Assembly: GCA_016191335.1 (NCBI GenBank)
Contig: JACPOW010000107.1
Coordinates: 1-62,670, forward strand
DNA: 62,670 bases
Reading direction: 5' to 3'
Source: Elusimicrobiota bacterium
GTDB taxonomy: Bacteria > Elusimicrobiota > Elusimicrobia > UBA1565 > UBA9628
The translations under genes and the position numbers were made by a program. The notes under the pieces are model-generated. The model searched no databases. It was given only the letters and a program-made list of their open reading frames with translations, and was not told the DNA's origin. The first letter of the stretch is position 1. Each line of letters starts with the position of its first letter. Positions 17,001 through 24,208 of the stretch are shown here, in pieces.

Positions 17001-17565
17001 CGGGATCATCTCCGTGGACCGCAACGCGGGCCCGAACCAGACCGGCTCGTCCTTCAACAAGGCGCTCGGCGTGGTCGAGGGCTTCCTGCAGAACCTGTTC
17101 GCGACGAAGCGCCCCTTCCCGGCGCGGCTGTCCATCTCCTACGAGCAGAACTACGGCGGCATCGACGGCGACTCGGCGACCTCGACGGAGATCTACTCGA
17201 TCCTGTCGGCGCTGTCGGGCGTGCCGATCGGCCAGAACTTCGCGGTGACCGGCTCGGCCGACCAGTTCGGCAACGTGCAGGCCATCGGCGGCGTGAACCA
17301 CAAGATCGAGGGCTTCTACGAGCTCGCGAAGGCGCGCGGCCTGACGGGCGACCAGGGCATCGTGATCCCGCAGGCGAACGTGGCCGACCTCCAGCTCTCG
17401 CTCGAGGTGGTGGAGGCCGTGAAGGCCGGCAAGTTCCACATCTACGCGGTGAGCCACGTCAGCCAGGGCCTCGAGATCCTGACCGGCGTCGCCTACTCGG
17501 AGATCCTCGCCAAGGCGCGGGCGAACCTGGCGCAGATGGGCAAGCCGGAAGCCAAGAAGAACTGA
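14056..17565 (+). CDS. Lon-family (AAA_32 type) ATP-dependent protease with export leader
   Basis: 1169 residues. Residues 1-31 form a signal-type leader (SLAVTLALALFASAPVNAWSQ); 32 to about 115 are Ala/Pro-rich. The AAA part has VAGPDGSGRETA (near 289-300) as Walker A with Arg in place of Lys, which I recall as usual in the YcbZ-like Lon-related group. A long coiled region (about 360-640) rich in Glu/Lys/Gln is inserted. The protease domain is intact: GDSATS gives Ser1040 and NHKIEGF gives Lys1083, spaced 43 as in E. coli Lon (Ser679/Lys722). Known relatives are cytoplasmic, so the leader is unexpected. Followed by a strong hairpin; single-gene unit. Confidence 0.88.
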   Translation: MIIEKAAARKSLAVTLALALFASAPVNAWSQTQAAASRAAGGAGVIGAAGTIGSVTPNMSAVTAAIALPNLSLNSPAPTLAPAVKALAAAPVAAPQAAVPVAQPLALEAHPVIGVLNALQAKGVQLPDTLSTREDAAKLIAAAQAMPEGTAKQNMIAMAAAINAANNTGSSAQLGQIFDAERARAEAPVEAPVQATGWRSAVARLLPASLAKMVVKKTPPAPAPAAQPANPADFAVKIADLHYAPSAAQLPENTAKIPVSDKQVVGQDAGLKAIKFGLQMPGRHYNLFVAGPDGSGRETALRHMLPEVAGKMATPGDRVAATNFVNKEVPAVLNLEAGRGPAFVKGVRKFVATLKAVLPEQLESGQIGEAKKQAVAQVQAAAAEREEAFKAEVAAITLAGGVFTVEFFAKPSGEGRMMVGLKLMRNGQAVDPSRVDADIASGAYTRAQFEQASKERDQKFPEVMEKFKAMMEQNNKEMEAVQEQLAELESKAVSSIVSQVAQPLMALVMPETKVTPEMAALQEKIEAWSADFEKRVSAVDVEGFGIAFIQNGNKLMVAYTHGGEALSKEKVAALMEKGLTPAKFKQIQEALTAAVEPLLKEFKAKNQEFGQAQQELAKNQPKAAPTQEQMRAVAYVKMLMQFSASNYRIFMGKIGASSDEDGIKDAPGQKPMDAEDFFEASVLSSNGSTKGAPVVWVKNPTLDKVFGKADDNRRTMIIPGVGLVKGGAPGGPTLIGGAIQQAEGGFLVMDFMDVLRAPGLYQALMAAAKTGEASMVEGGLQSLMNGKNEAYHVPSKVKIVLIGSPSLRMMVERQDPDFAMNFQASADFESTLKVSEESVAGYVQFFKKAVMSLAAELKQDVTNLTQDAMSALVEPGARMADSNKKLTAQFGALYGVVREATYWAHEAGRTEVRREDVDTALQTKQDREEVYRRHLLQVYKDNVFVVETTGKKVGQINGLAVMGTFGVPMRITVVPSAAAGMGGIISVDRNAGPNQTGSSFNKALGVVEGFLQNLFATKRPFPARLSISYEQNYGGIDGDSATSTEIYSILSALSGVPIGQNFAVTGSADQFGNVQAIGGVNHKIEGFYELAKARGLTGDQGIVIPQANVADLQLSLEVVEAVKAGKFHIYAVSHVSQGLEILTGVAYSEILAKARANLAQMGKPEAKKN

Positions 17566-17593
17566 TCCGTCGCGTCGATCGGACGCCGTGAAG

Positions 17594-17622
17594 GGGGCCC
17601 CCGGCGGATCGCCGGGGGCCCC
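17594..17622 (+). terminator. GC-rich hairpin after lon-like gene
   Basis: Perfect 13-base-pair stem (GGGGCCCCCGGCG and its complement) with a 3-base loop, 29 bases after the stop. There is no long T-run after it, so it may act as a Rho-aided or processing stem rather than a classic intrinsic terminator. Confidence 0.6.
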
Positions 17623-17641
17623 TCCGCTTTCGGCCCGGCCC

Positions 17642-17670
17642 TTGAGCCCGAATTCCCGAATTGTTACAAT
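17642..17670 (+). promoter_or_regulatory. Promoter for lipid A acyltransferase gene
   Basis: TTGAGC at 17642-17647, 17-base spacer, TACAAT at 17665-17670. The predicted leader is about 36 bases, unlike the leaderless genes. Confidence 0.6.
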
Positions 17671-17712
17671 AGTGATGGCAGGATGAAAGCCGCGAATAAA
17701 ATGTAGAGAGTC

Positions 17713-18642
17713 ATGAATCCGGTCCTCTCATTCTGTCTTCGAGTCTTTCTCGGGGCCCTGGGAGCCGCGGTCTCCGTCCTTCCGCGATCCTGGGAGCTGA
17801 CCCTCGGTCCCGCCCTGGGGCGGCTGGGCCTCCGCCTCGACCGGCGCCGCCGCAAGATCGCCCACGACAACATCCGGCGCTGCCTTCCCGAGCTCGGCCC
17901 CGCCGGCTGGGACCGTCTCCTGCGCGAGAACTTCGAGCACTACGGCGTCCTGTTCTTCGAGCTCCTCCACATGTATTCGCCGCTGCCGGGGCATTACCGG
18001 AGCTACGCCCGGCGCACGGCGGTCCTCGAGGGCATCGAACATTGGCAGCGCGCCCACGCGAAGGGAAAGGGCGTGCTGTTCGTCTCGGCCCACCTCGGCA
18101 ACTGGGAGCTGATGGCGGCGGTGGGCGCGATGGGCGGGGTCCCCTTGACCATCGTGACCCGCCACCTGAAGCCGGAGTGGCTCCACCTCAAGATGCTCGA
18201 GGCGCGGCGCTCGGTGGATTTCGGCTGCTTCTTCGACAACGAGAACCCGGCGCGGAAGATCCTCGGGGCTCTCCGGAAGGGCGAGTCGGTCGGCTTCGTG
18301 ATGGATCAGTACGCGCCGCCGCCCACCGGGGCGCGCGTGCCGTTCTTCGGCATCGAGGTGGACACCCTTGCCGCCGTGGGCACCTTCGCCGAGCGCTCCG
18401 GGGCCGCCATCATCCCGGTCTATCAGCGCCGCGGCGCCGACGGCGTGGTCCGCGTCGTCATCGAGCCGGAGCTGGAGCTCGGCGAGGCGCGCCGGGACCC
18501 CGCGGCCTCGACGGCGCTTCTGGCGCTGCGCACCGAGGAGTGGATCCGGCGCGAGCCGGCCCAGTGGCTCTGGGCGCACCGCCGCTTCAAGGGCGTGGTC
18601 TGGGCCGACGAGGCTCAGTACACCGTGTCCCAGTCGCGGTAG
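17713..18642 (+). CDS. LpxL/HtrB-type lysophospholipid (lipid A) acyltransferase
   Basis: 309 residues, typical family length. It has an N-terminal membrane-associating segment. The catalytic H-x4-E motif is SAHLGNWELM. Other readable blocks are RRKIAHDNIRRCLPE near the start, GFVMDQYAPP in the middle and AQWLWAHRRFK at the C-terminus, all characteristic of Kdo2-lipid A secondary acyltransferases. Acts at the cytoplasmic face of the inner membrane, adding acyl chains to lipid A; the exact acceptor is not determined. Supports an LPS-bearing, didermic cell. The 3' end overlaps the convergent OmpA-like gene by 28 bases. Confidence 0.88.
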   Translation: MNPVLSFCLRVFLGALGAAVSVLPRSWELTLGPALGRLGLRLDRRRRKIAHDNIRRCLPELGPAGWDRLLRENFEHYGVLFFELLHMYSPLPGHYRSYARRTAVLEGIEHWQRAHAKGKGVLFVSAHLGNWELMAAVGAMGGVPLTIVTRHLKPEWLHLKMLEARRSVDFGCFFDNENPARKILGALRKGESVGFVMDQYAPPPTGARVPFFGIEVDTLAAVGTFAERSGAAIIPVYQRRGADGVVRVVIEPELELGEARRDPAASTALLALRTEEWIRREPAQWLWAHRRFKGVVWADEAQYTVSQSR

Positions 18643-19139
18643 GTCACGCGGAACTCGACGCGGCGGTTCTTGGCGCGGCCCTCGTCGGTCGAGTTGTCGG
18701 CGAGCGGACGGGAGTAGCCCATGCCCTTGAACCGGATCGAGGGCGGGGGGACTCCTTCCTTCACGAGGAAGGCCTTCACCGCGCGCGCGCGGCGCTCGCT
18801 GAGATCGAGGTTGTACTCCGCGGTGCCCACGCTGTCGGTGTGGGCGAGGCAGATGACCTTCAGCCGCGGGTTCTTGATCAGCAGCTGGGCGACGAGCTCC
18901 AAAGTCGGGTCGGACTCGGGCGTGATCTCGTCCTTGTCGAACTCGAACTGGATCTTCGGGAGGTCTCCGCGCTCCACCTTCTCCTGGATGTCGGCCAGCG
19001 CCTCGCGGGCGCGGCGCTCCTCGTCCTCGCTGTCGTGCCCGTAGGCCTTGCGGTCTTCCTCGCCGACGAAGATCGTGGGGGGGCCGGACCGGCACGCGCA
19101 GAGCAGGGCGACGGCGGCGGCGACGAGTAGTTTCTTCAC
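18615..19139 (-). CDS. OmpA/Pal-like peptidoglycan-binding lipoprotein
   Basis: 174 residues, started at GTG 19139 because a leaderless TACACT lies 6 bases upstream and a lipoprotein signal begins there (MKKLLVAAAVALLCAC; lipobox LCAC). The C-terminal OmpA domain is complete: IQFEFDKDEI, then HTDSVGTAEYNLDLSERRA with the peptidoglycan-contacting Asp/Arg, and AKNRRVEFR at the end. Anchored by lipid in the outer membrane, it ties that membrane to the cell wall. A charged helix (residues 30-60) links the lipid anchor to the domain. No Tol genes are nearby. Confidence 0.9.
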   Translation of the reverse strand: MKKLLVAAAVALLCACRSGPPTIFVGEEDRKAYGHDSEDEERRAREALADIQEKVERGDLPKIQFEFDKDEITPESDPTLELVAQLLIKNPRLKVICLAHTDSVGTAEYNLDLSERRARAVKAFLVKEGVPPPSIRFKGMGYSRPLADNSTDEGRAKNRRVEFRVTYRDWDTVY

Positions 19140-19145
19140 GAGCCT

Positions 19146-19151
19146 AGTGTA
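19146..19151 (-). promoter_or_regulatory. -10 hexamer TACACT for OmpA-like gene
   Basis: Minus-strand TACACT ending 6 bases before GTG 19139. Confidence 0.55.
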
Positions 19152-19199
19152 CCCGGGCTCCGGACCCCGCGCAAGGACGGAAATATTAAAAGAGAGTGG

Positions 19200-19205
19200 T
19201 ATAAT
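19200..19205 (+). promoter_or_regulatory. -10 hexamer TATAAT for tRNA-Pro
   Basis: Perfect TATAAT 16 bases before the first base of the tRNA, giving a short 5' precursor. Confidence 0.6.
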
Positions 19206-19221
19206 CGGTCCGCGGTCTCGG

Positions 19222-19294
19222 CGGGGCGTAGCTCAATTGGCAGAGCGCGTGGTTTGGGACCACGAGGTTCCCGGTTCGAGACCGGGCGCCCCGA
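19222..19294 (+). tRNA. tRNA-Pro(UGG)
   Basis: A full cloverleaf is readable by hand: a 7-bp acceptor stem CGGGGCG/CGCCCCG, D-arm with GCTCAATTGGCAGAGC, anticodon stem CGTGG/CCACG around loop TTTGGGA (anticodon TGG at 19255-19257), T-stem CCCGG/CCGGG with loop TTCGAGA, and discriminator A. CCA is not encoded, so it must be added after transcription. Reads all four or most Pro codons by wobble. Confidence 0.95.
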
Positions 19295-19356
19295 GACCGC
19301 CCCGTCATCCCCCCGGTATTGACGGCGCGGCGCAATCCGTTATCCTTTCTGGGCGC

Positions 19357-19836
19357 ATGAGATACGCCCTGTCCCTGAGCCTGCTCTTGATGGCCTCTGC
19401 CTCGTCGGCCGCCCGCCGCGCGGACCCCGTCGAGTCGGGCTTCAAGCAGGCCGACCAATTGATCGAGGTCGGGGAGTACGTTCGGGCGCGCGACGCGCTC
19501 GACGACGTCCACGCCGCGCTCAAGGCCGACGACCCCCGCCAGGTGCGCTACCACGAGCGGACCGGCGCCGCCTGGCTGCGCGCGGGCAAGATCGCCGAGG
19601 CGCGGATCGCCTTCACGGCGGCGCTCAAAGCGGCCCAGCGCCTGAAGGTCTCCGACGAGCACGCCGGAAAGGCCTACACCGGCATGGGGCTGTGCCTGCG
19701 CCGCGAGAGCAACGACCGCTACGCCCTCAAGTTCTTCCGCAAGGCGCTCGAGAACAAGCTCGACGAGGGGACCCGCATGTTCGTGGACGACCAGATCCGC
19801 GAGATCGAGGGCTCCCCGCCCGTGCCGGCCCGCTAG
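19357..19836 (+). CDS. Secreted TPR-repeat protein
   Basis: 159 residues. Signal peptide 1-18 (YALSLSLLLMASASSAA). The rest is helical with tetratricopeptide-like periodicity: ADQLIEVGEYVRARDALDDV, GAAWLRAGKIAEARIAFTAAL and GLCLRRESNDRYALKFFRKAL, roughly three repeats. Likely a periplasmic scaffold or partner-binding protein; no partner is evident. A TATCCT ends 10 bases before the ATG, so a very short leader is possible. It ends 4 bases into the convergent HExxH gene. Confidence 0.78.
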   Translation: MRYALSLSLLLMASASSAARRADPVESGFKQADQLIEVGEYVRARDALDDVHAALKADDPRQVRYHERTGAAWLRAGKIAEARIAFTAALKAAQRLKVSDEHAGKAYTGMGLCLRRESNDRYALKFFRKALENKLDEGTRMFVDDQIREIEGSPPVPAR

Positions 19837-21335
19837 GGCGCGGCCGCGAAGCGCTTGTCGGCCTGCTCCGCGAGGCTCACCATGCGCGCGGCCGCCGCGC
19901 GGGCCTTCTCCACGTCGGGCGCGTCGCCCTTGAGCGCGGACAGGTAGGTCTCGAGCTCCGCGGCGAGGCTCTTCACGAGCGGGCGCAGCGCGGCGGCGTG
20001 GCGGCGCGCGGCCGCGAGCGCGGGGGGCTCCGGCTCGTCCTTGAAGAGCCGGGCCCATAACGAGCGCTTCGCCGGCGGGGGGCCGTCGAGGACGGGCAGG
20101 GCGAGGATCGCGTGAGGCAGGTTGATCGCCTCCCAATGGCCGCCGCCTACGGCGGGCCACGTCTCGCCGGTCAGGCGGTAGGATTTGAGCGAGCCGCTCG
20201 CGAGGAGGCGCTGAAGCTGGAAGAGGTTGATCTCGGCGCTGCGCAGGATGTCCATGAACTGATGCGCGTCGGAGCGGGCGCCCGAGACGGCCGAGGCGTC
20301 GCCGCGGCGGGCCCGGATGATCTCGTGAAGCAAGGTCTTGGCGTGGGTGCTGAGCTCCTCCAGGGACATGTAGTCGTCGTAGGAGGTCGCGTTCGGCGCG
20401 ATCGAGCGGCCCGGATAGGCGACCAAGGAGGGGTGGAAGACGCTGAGGTCGCCGCGGCGCAGGCGCTTGGTGAAGAGGGCGTGCCGGGATTCGTGCAGGA
20501 TCGCCTCGAAGGAGTCGCCGCGCCCGAAGTCGGGAAGATAGAGGACCCGGTCCGTCGAGTTGTAGGCGGCGACCGCGCCGTTCGTCTTGGCGGGGGCGTA
20601 CTCCATCGTCGAGTCGTAGGTGTTCTTCATGTCCCAGGCGAGGCGGTTGAGCTTGTGGCCCTTCTCCTCGGGGACGATCTTCAGGACGGGCTTGCCGGCG
20701 CGCTCGCCGAGCTCGACCGAGATGCCCGCGCTCCTCGCCAGCCCCGCCGCCGCGTCCACCAGGGTCCGGACCTCGGCCGCGCCCGACTTGGCGTAGGGCG
20801 CGTTCAGCGCCGAGCGGTAGCGGAAAACATCGGTCTCGGCGAAACGGAACGGCGCGCCGGGCCGGAGATACTCCGCGGACTTGTAGCCGGCGACGGAGGA
20901 TTCCCCGAACAGGCGCTTCGTGAGGTCGATCAGCTCCCCGAGAGGCGCCTTCCCGGCCGCCGCGGCCTCGTCCCCGGCGGCGCGGCGGGCCTCGGCGAGC
21001 GGCGCCGCCGCGGGCTTCGGCTCCAGGGGGCGGACGGGGGCGATGACGGAGGCGATGACGGAGGCGGGCAGCACGGAGGGCGCGAGCGGCGCCGCCGCCA
21101 ACGCGGGGGTCGGGGCGAGCGCCGACGGCACGAGGCCGGACGGGGTCAGGGCGAGCGCGGGAGCGGCGAGGCTGAGGGTGACGAGCTGGGGCGCGCCGCC
21201 GGGCAGGGAGGAGCCGAGCGAGCCGGTCTGCGGGGCGGCGTTGACGCTCCCGGCCTCGACGACGCCGGCGCGCGTCTGCGCCCGCGCCCGGGGCGCGGCC
21301 GTCAGGAGGAGGACGGCGAGGAAGAGGGGGCTCAG
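19833..21335 (-). CDS. Exported HExxH protein with Ala/Pro-rich spacer; probable CTG start
   Basis: About 500 residues. HESRH at residues 281-285 in ILHESRHALFTK, followed by MSLEELSTHAKTLLHE about 40 residues later, is a convincing gluzincin-like zinc site (two His plus downstream Glu). The N-terminus is a signal peptide (SPLFLAVLLLTAAPRARAQ) followed by a spacer of about 130 Ala/Pro/Ser-rich residues, as in the ATP-grasp, Lon and TIKI-like proteins here. No ATG, GTG or TTG fits the signal. CTG at 21335 lies 6 bases after TATACT and overlaps the stop of the gene upstream (CTGA). The alternative is ATG 21410, which gives an arginine-rich 25-residue n-region. Confidence 0.72.
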   Translation of the reverse strand: MSPLFLAVLLLTAAPRARAQTRAGVVEAGSVNAAPQTGSLGSSLPGGAPQLVTLSLAAPALALTPSGLVPSALAPTPALAAAPLAPSVLPASVIASVIAPVRPLEPKPAAAPLAEARRAAGDEAAAAGKAPLGELIDLTKRLFGESSVAGYKSAEYLRPGAPFRFAETDVFRYRSALNAPYAKSGAAEVRTLVDAAAGLARSAGISVELGERAGKPVLKIVPEEKGHKLNRLAWDMKNTYDSTMEYAPAKTNGAVAAYNSTDRVLYLPDFGRGDSFEAILHESRHALFTKRLRRGDLSVFHPSLVAYPGRSIAPNATSYDDYMSLEELSTHAKTLLHEIIRARRGDASAVSGARSDAHQFMDILRSAEINLFQLQRLLASGSLKSYRLTGETWPAVGGGHWEAINLPHAILALPVLDGPPPAKRSLWARLFKDEPEPPALAAARRHAAALRPLVKSLAAELETYLSALKGDAPDVEKARAAAARMVSLAEQADKRFAAAP

Positions 21336-21796
21336 ACCCCCAGTATAGCCCCGTCCCCGTCGAGCCGCCAGGGGCTTCGCGCCAGGGTCAGCGCCGCGGG
21401 CGAGGAGCAAGCCTCGAGCTCCGCGCGGGTGTACAGGGCGATGCCGCGGCCCCCCGGCTCGGTGAACAAGGTGACGTGGGCCGGAGGCGGCGGGATGCCC
21501 AGCCCGGCGCAGTACGCCTCGAGCCCTTCGACCTCGACGAGCTCGATGAGGGATCGCCGCGCCTCCCGGCGCGCGAGGCGGTACAGCCCGGACGGCCGGA
21601 CCTTGAACTCGAGGCCGCGGGCCGCGGCGCCGAGAGCGGCCGGATCGAGCTTCAGGCGGGACCCGGCCAAGGTGACGTGCAGCTCGCTCTTGCGGACGAA
21701 GCGCTCGCCGCGATGGTCGAGGAGCTCGGGCAGGCGGTCCGCTCCCGGAAGGGGGAGGATCGCGGTGCGCCCCTTCGCGTCGACGAGAGGTTTCAG
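21332..21796 (-). CDS. 2H phosphoesterase-like protein (2'-5' RNA ligase fold), CTG start
   Basis: 154 residues. Two HxTx motifs about 80 residues apart, ELHVTLAG and PAHVTLFT, are the signature of the 2H phosphoesterase superfamily (RNA ligase/cyclic phosphodiesterase types); the His/Thr pairs form the active site. No ATG, GTG or TTG exists in frame before the first motif. The CTG at 21796 overlaps the TGA of the SPFH gene upstream (CTGA) and is the best start. Substrate unknown. Third gene in the SPFH operon. Confidence 0.7.
   Translation of the reverse strand: MKPLVDAKGRTAILPLPGADRLPELLDHRGERFVRKSELHVTLAGSRLKLDPAALGAAARGLEFKVRPSGLYRLARREARRSLIELVEVEGLEAYCAGLGIPPPPAHVTLFTEPGGRGIALYTRAELEACSSPAALTLARSPWRLDGDGAILGV
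21342..21347 (-). promoter_or_regulatory. TATACT -10 element before the CTG-start HExxH gene
   Basis: Minus-strand TATACT inside the last codons of the 2H gene, ending 6 bases before CTG 21335. It could drive the HExxH gene separately from the SPFH operon. Confidence 0.45.
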
Positions 21797-22707
21797 GCGG
21801 CGGGCGCCGGCGGCTCCGTCCGGGCGGCGACGAGCTGGGCGAGCATGCCCGAGCCGGGCGGGACCATCGTGATCTGCGCGCCGCTCTCGAGGACGCGCTG
21901 GACCTCGAGGATCTCGAACATGGCCTGCAGGATGTCCGGCGCCGCCGAGATCGTCTTGAGCGCCTGGCCGACGATCTTCGGGCGCAGGGCCGCGGCCTCG
22001 GCGAAGGCGATCGCGGCCTGGCGCTGCGCCGTGCTGGCGATGATGTTGACCTGGTTCTCGCCGTCCTGCTTGATCGCGGCGGTGACCTGGCGCAGGCGGT
22101 TCACGACCTTCTCCTCGATCTGCTTGATCATGCGCGGGTCGCGCAGGTGGATCTTGCGGATGTAGACCGAGCCGAGCTTGTAGCCCCACTCATGGCTCTT
22201 TGGGGAGACCTCCTCGCGCACGACCTGGCTCATCTGGTGGCGGTTGCCGAGCATGGCGGCCAGCTTCATGTTCGAGAGCGACCGCACCGTGGCGTTGCTC
22301 ACGTTGGCCGCCAGCGAGCCGCGCGGATCCGCGTTCTTGAACAGGAAGGCCACCGGGTCCGACACGTACATCTCGTACCAGATGCCGATGCCGATCGGAG
22401 CGCCTTCCTCGGAGTTGACGGGCTCGCTGCGGCGGTAGACCTGGTCCATGCGCATGTCGATGGGATAGCAGGTGCCGATCCAATTGACGATGAGCGCGGC
22501 GGGGCCCATCCGCAGCCAGAGGAAGTGGATGCCGGGCTCGGTGATCGTCTCCAGGACGTTGCCGAACAGCACGAAGACCTTCGCGGTCCCCTCGTGGACG
22601 ATCGTGTAGAAGCCGAGCAGGCGCAGCACGCCGAGCAGGACGGGCACGGCGATCCAGAGGCCGAAGAAGGTGACGGCGGCGGCGAGGAAGAACGGGCTGG
22701 AGATCAT
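21793..22707 (-). CDS. SPFH/band-7 membrane protein (HflC/stomatin-like), second of pair
   Basis: 304 residues. N-terminal membrane segments (FFLAAAVTFFGLWIAVPVLLGVL), then an SPFH domain beginning FYTIVHEGTAKVFVLFG, and a helical C-terminal part with AIKQDGENQVNIIASTAQRQAAI typical of band-7 oligomerisation helices. Such proteins form large membrane microdomain rings and often regulate proteases; here no FtsH gene is adjacent. The ATG lies one base after the upstream gene's TGA (TGACATG). The stop overlaps the 2H gene start. Confidence 0.8.
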   Translation of the reverse strand: MISSPFFLAAAVTFFGLWIAVPVLLGVLRLLGFYTIVHEGTAKVFVLFGNVLETITEPGIHFLWLRMGPAALIVNWIGTCYPIDMRMDQVYRRSEPVNSEEGAPIGIGIWYEMYVSDPVAFLFKNADPRGSLAANVSNATVRSLSNMKLAAMLGNRHQMSQVVREEVSPKSHEWGYKLGSVYIRKIHLRDPRMIKQIEEKVVNRLRQVTAAIKQDGENQVNIIASTAQRQAAIAFAEAAALRPKIVGQALKTISAAPDILQAMFEILEVQRVLESGAQITMVPPGSGMLAQLVAARTEPPAPAA

Positions 22708-22708
22708 G

Positions 22709-23719
22709 TCAGCGGCCCTCCCAGTGCTGGCGGTTCTCGAGGACGAGCTGCTTCGCGCGGCCGAAGAGCCCGAGGCGGACGTTGCGCAGATAGGCGATCA
22801 GCGAGCCGGACCCGCCGATCGCCTTGAGGTCGGTCAGCTGCTTGGCGAGCGCCAGCAGCGGCTCCACCTCGGCCTGGGCGTTGAGCGTCTCGATCTCCAC
22901 GGCGCGCTTGGACTGGACGATCTTCTGGTCGGCGGAGGCCTGGGCCAGGCTGATCTCGGAGGACACGTGGTTGTGCGCGGTGTTGATGGCGGCCAGGGCG
23001 GACTCGACCTCGGCGGGCGGGTCGATGCCGGTGATGAGCGACGCGTCGAGGATGATGCCGTAGCGGGAGGTCGAGGACTTGCAGTCCTGGTCCATCGCGT
23101 CGTTGAGCGCGCGGAGGTTCTTGCGGATGTCGTTGATCGAGACGCCGCTGAGCTCGCTGAGGCCCGTGGCCTGGGTCAGCGCGGCGCCCTCGAGCTTGGG
23201 CGCCTCGAAGGTGGCGATCTTCTCGCGCAGGACCGAGACGAAGTAGCCCATCACGTGCACGATCGGGTTCTTGATGCCGAACAGGTAGGCGTACAGGTTG
23301 CGCTCGGAGACGCGGTAGCGGATCTGCCCGGTCAGCCCGGTGTTGAGCTGGTCCATCGTGATCGCCTCCAGGATGGTGCCGCCTTTGTTGGCGGACGGCG
23401 TCTCGGGGTCGGAGGCGATGATGATGCTCTCGGTCGCGATCGAGACCTGGTACACTCGCTCCCAGGGCCACTTGAAGTAGGGGCCGCCCGGGGGGATGAC
23501 CCGGAGCTGCGGATAGTTGTAGCGCGTCTGCTCGTCCGCGTTGAGCGTGGCCTTGAGCTCGGGATCGTCCAAGGTCCTCACGCCGTCCAGGCGCTGGGCG
23601 CGGCCGAAGCTGGTTTTGACCGCGCGTTCGTTCTGGTCGACCGTGTAGAGGCCGGCCACGAGGTAATTGAGCAGGAACCACGCCACGAAACCGAACGCCG
23701 CGCCGAGTAGAAAGCCCAT
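22709..23719 (-). CDS. SPFH/band-7 membrane protein (HflK-like), first of pair
   Basis: 336 residues. One N-terminal TM (GFVAWFLLNYLVAGLYTV), then YTVDQNERAVKTSFGRAQR, the standard SPFH opening. The middle includes TGQIRYRVSERNLYAYLFG, and the C-terminal helix is rich in Ala/Gln/Glu (QASADQKIVQSKRAVEIETL). Pairs of unequal SPFH proteins encoded side by side resemble HflK/HflC, which form a membrane cage; this one likely pairs with the product downstream. Start ATG 23719 has a GGAG motif 5-8 bases upstream. Confidence 0.82.
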   Translation of the reverse strand: MGFLLGAAFGFVAWFLLNYLVAGLYTVDQNERAVKTSFGRAQRLDGVRTLDDPELKATLNADEQTRYNYPQLRVIPPGGPYFKWPWERVYQVSIATESIIIASDPETPSANKGGTILEAITMDQLNTGLTGQIRYRVSERNLYAYLFGIKNPIVHVMGYFVSVLREKIATFEAPKLEGAALTQATGLSELSGVSINDIRKNLRALNDAMDQDCKSSTSRYGIILDASLITGIDPPAEVESALAAINTAHNHVSSEISLAQASADQKIVQSKRAVEIETLNAQAEVEPLLALAKQLTDLKAIGGSGSLIAYLRNVRLGLFGRAKQLVLENRQHWEGR

Positions 23720-23778
23720 GGGTCTCCTGGAAGCCGAGACGGCTTGAGACCGCAGTTTAGCGCCCTAGGGAAGGGGCG

Positions 23779-24072
23779 TCAACTGTCTTCGCGCAGGGTC
23801 TTCCAGCCGACGGCCTCGAGGCTGGCGGCGTAGTGCGTCAGGAAATCCCGCGCGTCGTGCAGGCGGAGGCCGCGCTCGACGATGTTGACCGTCACGGCGT
23901 GCCGCTCCTCCCAGTGAGCGGCCCGGGAGGGGCGCGTCCGCCGGAAGCCCTCGGCGACGGCTTCCTCGGGAAGCTCGGTGGTCCCCAGATAGGTTTCCCG
24001 GAGGGAATCGTTGATCGCCTCGTACACCGCGACGAGGGGGGGCCCGCTGTCCGGTCTGGAAAGGTCGGACAT
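23779..24072 (-). CDS. Small hypothetical protein, 97 aa
   Basis: 97 residues, no signal peptide or membrane segment, charged and helical (EAINDSLRETYLGTTELPEEAVAEGFRR). A -35/-10 pair (TTGACG, 16 bases, TATACT) ends 6 bases before the ATG, which strongly supports a real gene and this start. No family recognised. Cytoplasmic. It precedes the SPFH operon by 60 bases, but that operon has its own Shine-Dalgarno. Confidence 0.68.
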   Translation of the reverse strand: MSDLSRPDSGPPLVAVYEAINDSLRETYLGTTELPEEAVAEGFRRTRPSRAAHWEERHAVTVNIVERGLRLHDARDFLTHYAASLEAVGWKTLREDS

Positions 24073-24078
24073 GTGCTC

Positions 24079-24106
24079 AGTATATCCCCTCTCCGGCCGG
24101 CGTCAA
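24079..24106 (-). promoter_or_regulatory. Leaderless promoter for 97-aa protein gene
   Basis: Minus strand: TTGACG (24106-24101), 16-base spacer, TATACT (24084-24079), then 6 bases to ATG 24072. High-quality match. Confidence 0.72.
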
Positions 24107-24208
24107 CCAAACTTCGGGTGAACTTCGCGGCCGGGGGGCGTGTGACCGTTCCGGCCTGGCGAAATCCGCCCGAACCCGCTATCCTCGCGGAGGTTCAGGA
24201 GGTCACGC

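Noticed and set aside
14041..17457. 1138-residue open frame antisense to the lon-like gene
   Set aside because: High GC leaves antisense frames open. Composition is Leu/Arg/Gly/His-rich with no motif, while the sense frame has a complete Lon protease.
18042..19130. Plus-strand frame covering the acyltransferase end and the OmpA-like gene
   Set aside because: Shadow. The acyltransferase frame ends at 18642 and the lipoprotein is on the other strand with a full OmpA domain.
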